In this document: positions 6,115 to 10,543 of the stretch, one piece after another | Layout: the number at the start of each line of letters is the position of its first letter | Numbering within the stretch: the stretch's first letter is position 1 | From: Candidatus Bathyarchaeota archaeon | GTDB lineage: Archaea > Thermoproteota > Bathyarchaeia > Bathyarchaeales > B26-1 | Assembly: GCA_003662645.1 (NCBI GenBank) | Contig: QMYL01000012.1 | Span: 1-10,543, forward strand | Reading direction: 5' to 3' | DNA length: 10,543 nt | Made by a program: the position numbers and the translations under genes | The notes under the pieces: generated by a model | Seen by the model: the letters and a program-made list of their open reading frames with translations, nothing else | What the model was told of the DNA's origin: nothing | Databases searched by the model: none

Positions 6115-6156
6115 GATTTCGGTCCTCCTCGTTTTCTGAAGAAAGATTAACACCTC

Positions 6157-6170
6157 ATACTTATACTTAT
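6157..6170 (-). promoter_or_regulatory. TATA-like element before rpl14e
   Basis: ATAAGTATAAGTAT on the minus strand lies 43-56 bases before the TTG start of rpl14e. It resembles an archaeal TATA box and lies in the frame extension that I reject as coding, supporting both calls. Confidence 0.45.
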
Positions 6171-6208
6171 CGAGGCTTGGACTGGTCTGTCCAGCTGGTT
6201 TCCCCAAC

Positions 6209-7414
6209 TCATCTTATGGTTACTACAGCTATGTAGAGCGATATCGTCGTTACGGCGTCTGCCAAGGAGCTCTCTATCGGTATCACGAAGTTATCTGGGT
6301 TTAGGGCTCTCTTGAAGGTTGATATGGCTATCGAGAAGACTATGAAGACCATAACCGAAACCGAGAGCAGGTTCGTAGCCGTGATCTGAGCTAGAAGCCT
6401 CAGAGGATTGACCGAGTTGAGCACATTGCAGACAGTTGCCGCTGTCATGGAGTATAGGATGAACATGACGATCGAGGCTGCCCATGCGTTCAGTATCTCC
6501 GTTGTGTGTTCTTTAATCGATGAGAGAGATGACTCGATCATCCCGGTGAAGAGCTTGGTTGTGGCTGTAGAGCCGATTATCGAGCCTGTATCCCCAACGG
6601 TATCTATCAAGGCTGGATAGACGAGGTATACCTCGGGTCTACTTCCAACAGCCTCCCTTATCCCGCTTAGGAAAAGGCCCGTTACACTCGTTATCACGGT
6701 TACGGAGAGGAGCGTCAGGGTGAACTCCTTAAGGGTCCTCGTGAACTCCTCATCCTTGAAGTTCTTGTACAAGGATGCCAGAACGACCGAGAGGAAGGTC
6801 AGATCGATCAAGACGGTGAGGTGGAGACCTAATCCGCCGGAGAAGAATCCCCAGAGGAGCTTGATGTAGGTGAACGTTACGATTATATCGGCAACGGTCG
6901 ATGTAATCGGGTAGACCATTATATCCGGATCCAGCCCCCTCTTGAAGGATAGAAAAGAGATCGCTATGGTTATTGGTGATACTATCAGGAGAGAGAGACC
7001 CATAGAGCCGACGGCGATGCACAGTATATCCAGGTAACCCCTCAAAGTTGCCCTCCAGATCACCAAACCGATCAGGAAGGAGACCGACCCCATCATTAGA
7101 CAACTTAGGAAGGCCAGAACCGTTATCGAGGATAGGAGAAGGTAGAAGTCCCGCGTGTTCTCGCCATAACTCGGTTTTATCGTTCCAAGGTGTAAGCTCG
7201 TGCTTAGACGTCCGCTGAGAATCCCTCCTATGGCGCCTTTAACTGTTAGTATTCCTGGTAGGAGGATTATGGCCCACGGGATCGTTGAGAATACATCGAT
7301 GTTTATGGCTAGGATGAATCCAGCTAGTAACCCGCCCAAGTTGAAAGAGAGCGATAATATGGACTGCACAAGACGGCGGAGAACCCTCGATGTCTCTATT
7401 TGGAGGGTCACCAT
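6209..7414 (-). CDS. MgtE/SLC41-like divalent-cation transporter, two fused membrane halves
   Basis: Integral membrane protein of 401 residues with about ten hydrophobic segments, likely a magnesium or other divalent-cation channel/transporter. It shows internal two-fold symmetry. [21 protein letters not shown] (51-71, shown without its last residues: LSTSLHLG) corresponds to [20 protein letters not shown] (265-284). [20 protein letters not shown] (158-177) corresponds to [20 protein letters not shown] (368-387). In MgtE the matching Pro/Asp segments line the cation pathway. Soluble N and CBS domains of bacterial MgtE are absent, so this is the SLC41-like double-domain form seen in archaea. 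Start ATG 7414 or GTG 7411, with GAGGGGG just upstream. The stop lies about 95 bases before rpl14e. The ion is inferred from the family, not shown. Confidence 0.85.
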   Translation of the reverse strand: MVTLQIETSRVLRRLVQSILSLSFNLGGLLAGFILAINIDVFSTIPWAIILLPGILTVKGAIGGILSGRLSTSLHLGTIKPSYGENTRDFYLLLSSITVLAFLSCLMMGSVSFLIGLVIWRATLRGYLDILCIAVGSMGLSLLIVSPITIAISFLSFKRGLDPDIMVYPITSTVADIIVTFTYIKLLWGFFSGGLGLHLTVLIDLTFLSVVLASLYKNFKDEEFTRTLKEFTLTLLSVTVITSVTGLFLSGIREAVGSRPEVYLVYPALIDTVGDTGSIIGSTATTKLFTGMIESSLSSIKEHTTEILNAWAASIVMFILYSMTAATVCNVLNSVNPLRLLAQITATNLLSVSVMVFIVFSIAISTFKRALNPDNFVIPIESSLADAVTTISLYIAVVTIR

Positions 7415-7661
7415 CCCCCTCGCCCCCGGCCATCCAACACCTACCTCCTACATCAATCGAGCTCCTCATGGAACCTCCTACGTAGACCGTGGTTGGCGGA
7501 TCCTTATCTCCCAGTCTGCTCCATTCGGTTGTGGTTATTATTTTGTAATAGTCCATCCCGTCGGCTTGACCGGTCGTCATTATATTCCTTTCTATCCCCC
7601 AACCGGTCGTTCGTGTTTCTCTAATTTGAGTAGAAACCACACTTAAAGGTGTTTTGCTCAT
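7239..7661 (-). CDS. Doubtful upstream frame, possibly leaderless
   Basis: A 140-residue frame starts at ATG 7661 and its last 176 bases overlap mgtE in another frame. The part before the overlap (about 82 residues, with MDYYKIITTTEWSRLGDKDPP and TVYVGGSMRSSIDVGG) has fairly natural codon use; the overlapped part does not look like a protein. A TATA-like TTTTATAG (7682-7689) lies about 21-28 bases before the ATG, so a transcript could begin at the start codon. It may equally be the untranslated leader of mgtE. I recognise no family. Confidence 0.2.
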   Translation of the reverse strand: MSKTPLSVVSTQIRETRTTGWGIERNIMTTGQADGMDYYKIITTTEWSRLGDKDPPTTVYVGGSMRSSIDVGGRCWMAGGEGDGDPPNRDIEGSPPSCAVHIIALFQLGRVTSWIHPSHKHRCILNDPVGHNPPTRNTNS

Positions 7662-7681
7662 CTTGGTTGGCGTGAGATATC

Positions 7682-7689
7682 TATAAAAT
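7682..7689 (-). promoter_or_regulatory. TATA-like element upstream of mgtE
   Basis: TTTTATAG on the minus strand is the best promoter candidate for mgtE. Transcription would begin near 7660, which leaves a leader of about 245 bases before the mgtE start, or a leaderless start for the frame at 7661. Confidence 0.35.
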
Positions 7690-7740
7690 TGCCTACCTTA
7701 GAGTTTTACGGGGAGGACGTGGCAACTTAAGCATTTATTA

Positions 7741-7752
7741 TTGACCGGTCAA
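7741..7752. promoter_or_regulatory. Palindrome TTGACCGGTCAA, possible operator
   Basis: A perfect 12-base palindrome upstream of the TATA-like element for mgtE. TTGACCGGTC recurs at 7566-7575, and ACCGGTCGT occurs at 7569-7577 and 7602-7610. Repeated symmetric sites around a promoter suggest a dimeric regulator, but no regulator is known from the window. Confidence 0.3.
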
Positions 7753-7850
7753 TTCCCATCTTTCCTTTTTCATTCACACAACTTAAACGAACTCTAATAT
7801 TATGCAACTTGCTGACGAGTTAAAGACGGAACTTCGTAGATTCTGTTGAT

Positions 7851-7946
7851 TTGAACTTCGCCACATCTGAGCAAGTTGCCGCACATGAACTCGGCCTAAA
7901 CGTTTCTAAAGTCTGCGAAAATGCCCTAAAAGAAATCATACAATGA
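7851..7946 (+). pseudogene. Short remnant resembling a CcdA/VapB-type antitoxin C-terminus
   Basis: The frame from TTG 7851 to TGA 7944-7946 encodes 31 residues, NFATSEQVAAHELGLNVSK then VCENALKEIIQ. The segment 'LGLNVSKVCENALKEII' is typical of small archaeal antitoxin-like proteins of toxin-antitoxin pairs. The N-terminal DNA-binding ribbon and a usual start are missing, and a stop lies upstream in frame at 7820-7822. A different frame at 7802-7849 (MQLADELKTELRRFC) may hold another piece. It ends 36 bases from the 3' end of tRNA-Val, a usual place for integrated elements. No toxin partner is visible. Confidence 0.4.
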
Positions 7947-7962
7947 CTAACACAGACAAACA

Positions 7963-7981
7963 TGAAAAATAATCCCAAAAA
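7963..7981 (-). terminator. T-rich terminator behind tRNA-Val
   Basis: On the minus strand the sequence after the CCA of tRNA-Val has two T-runs (five T at 7977-7981 and a second run near 7964-7968). Archaeal transcription often stops at such T-runs without a hairpin. Confidence 0.5.
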
Positions 7982-7982
7982 G

Positions 7983-8110
7983 TGGTGGGCCGGGCCGGAC
8001 TTGAACCGGCGATCTCAGCCTCTCTCAACCTTGACTTCTCTCCTCATGGTTCGTAAGGGCTGCTTTAGGTCCCAGTTTGGGAAGTCCTAACCTCGCTAGA
8101 CTACCGGCCC
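7983..8110 (-). tRNA. tRNA-Val (UAC anticodon) with two introns
   Basis: Acceptor stem GGGCCGG/CCGGCCC with A73 and encoded CCA; D-arm GTCT...GGAC with the loop AGCGAGGTTA; T-arm GCCGG-TTCAAGT-CCGGC. The gene is 128 bases. Intron 1 (8064-8083, 20 bases) lies between positions 25 and 26: TAGG/CCTA form the central four-pair helix, TCCC/GGGA the inner helix, with bulges AC|T and AA|G. Intron 2 (8022-8051, 30 bases) is at the canonical position 37/38: CTTA/TGAG form the central helix (one G-U pair), ACC/GGT the inner helix, with bulges CG|A and AG|A, and the anticodon stem CAGCC/GGCTG is the outer helix. Removal leaves 78 bases with loop CTTACGA and anticodon UAC at 8055-8053. All arms pair. Confidence 0.94.
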
Positions 8111-8140
8111 TCCAGGTATTATTAATTCCCTCATGAATTT

Positions 8141-8150
8141 TAATATTTAT
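8141..8150 (-). promoter_or_regulatory. TATA box of tRNA-Val
   Basis: ATAAATATTA on the minus strand lies 31-40 bases before the first base of the tRNA, in an AT-rich gap behind the surface-protein gene. It fits an archaeal TATA box if transcription starts a few bases before the mature 5' end. Confidence 0.6.
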
Positions 8151-8227
8151 CGTTATGTTTGCCGTTTTTCTTGATTGAAAAGACCCTTGGGCTTGTGTAT
8201 TTGTGGCTAGTTCGGTTACGTGTAGAC

Positions 8228-10543
8228 TTATGGTCTCCTCCTGAGGAGGAGGTATATGGCTACACCTATGGCTATCAGGGATGCGATGGTGGTCGTTGTT
8301 ATGAACCATGGTTGGAGCCATATCGGCTGCGGTGGTAGACCCCTCAGGTGGCATATCACCTCATGTGTGCTTAGGGTGTAGGTTACGGTTAATAGGTATG
8401 CGTCGGCCGTCTCGGTGTAGGTGTATGGAACCACCTCACCGTCCACGGTGACTGTGACATCATCTATCGAGGAGCCTAGGTCGGCCAGCAGGTTCTTCGG
8501 GATAACGAACCTTATAACCGCGGTCTCGCCGGGAGGCCCGCTGACCACAACCTTGAGGGAGTTTCCGTCCAAGAGTTGAACAGGCTCTTTAACTGTTGCG
8601 TTCGTTAGGACCATAACCCTATACTCGCCGCTCTCTGTGATTATGCTCTCCGTTGACCCCCCACTCCATCCTGATATGGTTGCGTTTATGTAGTCCAGTT
8701 TTGCCTCTATCACTCCGGCTAGGGTCTCCATCTGGATGAGTATCTCCCCCCCAGCTGTGGCCGTGACGTTATGTATTGTCGCGTTCAGTTCGTCTAGTTT
8801 AAGCTGGATTACGCCTACATCCGTACGTATCCTTGTTATGTTCCCTTCTATAGACGTTATCGTTGCGTTCATCTGGGTGAGTTTGATCTCTAAGGCGTTA
8901 AGAAGCTCGACGAGCTGCAGGCTGTCAAGGTACACCATTACATCACCTATGGAAGTCGTTAAGTTGGCGATTATCTGACCCTTAACATCGGTTATCAAGT
9001 TTGTTATCGTTACGTTCATCTCAGCCAGCCTCACCTGGATGATCCCTACCTCAGTCTTGATCAGAGCCGTCTCGTTCTCTATCGCTAGGAGGGTTACGCT
9101 CCACCCTGTTAATGTCTCGCTCAGCAGGAAGCTCTTCACTGAGGCCCCCTTGGACTCAGCTGTCTCGGTGATGTAGCTTGCTTTCACAAGCAGCGTGTAG
9201 GTACCCTCAGGAGCGTCAATCGGAATTGTGTACGCCACCCTGTACAGTCCGGTGGATACAAGCTCAACGTTTCCGGTTAGGTCTTCGTATAAGGTTCCGT
9301 TTGAGTAGTACAGGATAGCCTTCTCTATCGTCGCGTTCACCGGTTCACCGTTGAAGGTTATAAGGATGTAGAATTCGGCTACCTCACCCTTAAAGTGTAT
9401 AGAGCCGACATCAAGCTCTATGTTCAAGGGAGTTACATAGACGACGGTCACGTTCCCGGAGGCTGACAAACCGGATTCATCTATGGCCTCAACCGAGTAT
9501 ATGCCGGGTTCAGCAGCAGAGACCACGAAGTACACCTCGAAGGAGCCATCCTCATCAACCCGAATTCCCGTCAAGATCAGCTCTCCATTGAATGTCAGGT
9601 TAACCAAGCTTCCGGCCGTGAACCCGCTTCCCCTAACAGTCACCATGAAGCTGCCGAAGCCCTTATCCGGTATGAGCGTTATCCTAGGCGGCTCCGGCGG
9701 GGGCTTAACCTGAAGAATGAGCGTTGCCACATGCCTCTCACCGTCCCCGCCCACCCCGATAACGTGTATGGTGTAGTTTCCAGACGGCGTATCCTGGGAT
9801 GTCTCTATGGTCAGTATCGAGTTATACTCGGGCATACCAACGCTAGGTTGTAACGTTACGTTTATCGTATCTTCCGAGGGTGTAACTATCGGGAATAGCT
9901 CAACTGAGTAGGCATAGCCATGCTGCGGCGTGACGGTGACAATAGCTTCAACTCTCCCCCCAGCCTCGACTACGCTGGAGTTCGGCGTAACCTGGAGGCT
10001 GAAGTCCATCAAGACAGCCTCCTCCGCTGTCAGGACGTTTATGGACCTAACCTGTGAGTAGCTCCCATTATTTCCGGCTAAGTCAACTGCGAAGACTCTC
10101 CAGTACCAGGTTCCAGCTCCTAGGAATGAGCTCCCACAGATGAAGTATGGCTGAGGGCCAATGGTCTCGTTTGATATTACTCCTCCAGCGAAGCTTTGGG
10201 TCCTTGAGAACTGGATTACGTAGTGGCTTATCGCTTCCTCCTCGCCTAATGTGTTCGTATGGACCATCTCCCATGTGAAGATTGGGTATTCACTTGTAGT
10301 CGCGCCGTCTTCTGGGAGATATAGGGTTGGTGAGGATGGGACATCATCATCCGCGGCGATGAGGGCGAATATACTCTCAGTGAAGAGTCCAGACTCCGTC
10401 ACATTGTTCGGGTTTACGGTTCCATCAATCGATGACCAGTCCATCTCCCCATCGGTCTCGCCATACCTGGATATGTGAAGCGTATCCATGAGCCTTGTGA
10501 GGGGTATCTCCTCCCGATAGAAGCTTATCGTTATGTTTCTAAC
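8228..10543 (-). CDS. Large membrane-anchored surface glycoprotein, N-terminus outside the window
   Basis: 771 residues are visible, open at the window end; no signal peptide can therefore be judged. In order: a fibronectin-III-like domain (about 70-170, with FTWEMVH and GTWYWRVFAVDLAGNNGSYS); an Ig-like domain (about 178-280, DFSLQVTPNSSVVEAGGRV); an IPT/TIG-like domain (about 285-370, ITLIPDKGFGS and VRGSGFTAGSLVNLTFNG); a further beta domain (about 372-460). Next comes a helical, coiled-coil-like stalk (about 489-625), then a final beta domain with GPPGETAVIRFVIPKNLL and a C-terminal membrane segment (FITTTTIASLIAIGVAIYLLL) before RRRP, so most of it faces outward. Asn-X-Ser/Thr sites are very frequent (about 20), as in archaeal S-layer or stalk proteins. 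I recognise no named family. It may be an S-layer stalk, adhesin or substrate-binding surface protein. No enzyme motif is visible. Confidence 0.85.
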   Translation of the reverse strand, partial: VRNITISFYREEIPLTRLMDTLHISRYGETDGEMDWSSIDGTVNPNNVTESGLFTESIFALIAADDDVPSSPTLYLPEDGATTSEYPIFTWEMVHTNTLGEEEAISHYVIQFSRTQSFAGGVISNETIGPQPYFICGSSFLGAGTWYWRVFAVDLAGNNGSYSQVRSINVLTAEEAVLMDFSLQVTPNSSVVEAGGRVEAIVTVTPQHGYAYSVELFPIVTPSEDTINVTLQPSVGMPEYNSILTIETSQDTPSGNYTIHVIGVGGDGERHVATLILQVKPPPEPPRITLIPDKGFGSFMVTVRGSGFTAGSLVNLTFNGELILTGIRVDEDGSFEVYFVVSAAEPGIYSVEAIDESGLSASGNVTVVYVTPLNIELDVGSIHFKGEVAEFYILITFNGEPVNATIEKAILYYSNGTLYEDLTGNVELVSTGLYRVAYTIPIDAPEGTYTLLVKASYITETAESKGASVKSFLLSETLTGWSVTLLAIENETALIKTEVGIIQVRLAEMNVTITNLITDVKGQIIANLTTSIGDVMVYLDSLQLVELLNALEIKLTQMNATITSIEGNITRIRTDVGVIQLKLDELNATIHNVTATAGGEILIQMETLAGVIEAKLDYINATISGWSGGSTESIITESGEYRVMVLTNATVKEPVQLLDGNSLKVVVSGPPGETAVIRFVIPKNLLADLGSSIDDVTVTVDGEVVPYTYTETADAYLLTVTYTLSTHEVICHLRGLPPQPIWLQPWFITTTTIASLIAIGVAIYLLLRRRP
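8675..9079 (-). repeat. Degenerate 'I..KL..(M/L/I)NATI' repeats in the stalk of the surface protein
   Basis: Four related segments occur in the helical stalk: EVGIIQVRLAEMNVTI, ALEIKLTQMNATI, DVGVIQLKLDELNATI and AGVIEAKLDYINATI. They combine heptad-like spacing of hydrophobic residues with a glycosylation site at the end of each, which suggests a glycosylated coiled coil. Similarity is at protein level more than DNA level. Confidence 0.7.

Larger units (their letters stand above)
7415..7982. other. Region without a firm gene between mgtE and tRNA-Val
   Basis: About 570 bases. It holds the doubtful frame starting at 7661, a TATA-like element at 7682-7689 (minus), three ACCGGTC motifs including the palindrome TTGACCGGTCAA at 7741-7752, a 10-base inverted repeat GCAACTTGCT (7804-7813) / AGCAAGTTGC (7870-7879), and a remnant frame at 7851-7946. 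The part after 7660 is more AT-rich than the coding regions. Confidence 0.5.

Noticed and set aside
6115..6207. N-terminal extension of rpl14e to 6207
   Set aside because: The extension has no family similarity, covers a TATA-like element, and a strong AGGAGGA site supports TTG 6114.
8675..9079. The repeats as a CRISPR array or tandem DNA repeat
   Set aside because: Units differ in DNA sequence and spacing and are protein heptad repeats inside one reading frame.

Overview
The window is archaeal. It carries archaeal/eukaryotic-type ribosomal proteins (eL32, eL19, uL18, uS5, eL14), a Cbf5 pseudouridine synthase, two tRNA genes with encoded CCA and small introns, and frequent GTG or TTG starts behind GGAGG-type ribosome binding sites. 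Non-canonical tRNA introns together with an intron in cbf5 point to the Thermoproteota/TACK group, probably a thermophile. I cannot place it more finely from sequence alone.

Layout. 1-1161 (+): end of rpl32e, then rpl19e and rpl18, tightly packed as in the archaeal spc-type cluster. A 172-base gap with a TATA-like element leads to rps5 (1334-1963). The usual next genes (L30, L15, SecY) are absent; an unrecognised 170-residue gene (1995-2507) follows, then a stretch of decayed-looking coding sequence (2508-2767). 2768-4017 (-): a DegT/DnrJ/EryC1-type PLP aminotransferase broken by one missing base. 4018-4529: AT-rich and poor in genes, with a tRNA 3'-end fragment touching the intact tRNA-Ser. 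4530-7414 (-): an mgtE-like transporter, rpl14e, cbf5 and tRNA-Ser in the same direction. 7415-7982: no firm gene, but repeated ACCGGTC motifs and a small antitoxin-like remnant. 7983-8110 (-): tRNA-Val. 8228-10543 (-): a large surface glycoprotein whose start lies outside the window.

The strongest observation is that cbf5 is not a pseudogene. Two pieces in one frame are separated by an in-frame TGA, and the 30 bases between 5494 and 5523 fold as a bulge-helix-bulge. Removing them at the bulges restores the catalytic motif GGTLDPKVTG, with the intron splitting the codon of the catalytic Asp. tRNA-Val has two introns with well-formed bulge-helix-bulge structures (20 and 30 bases). tRNA-Ser has probably three (16, 27 and about 17 bases). 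About six small introns in 3.6 kb would therefore depend on one splicing endonuclease, one of them in the gene for an RNA-modifying enzyme. Apart from this the window is a housekeeping translation and RNA-modification neighbourhood next to a divalent-cation transporter and a cell-surface protein, with traces of past integration beside both tRNAs. I see no CRISPR array, insertion sequence or complete novel defence system.
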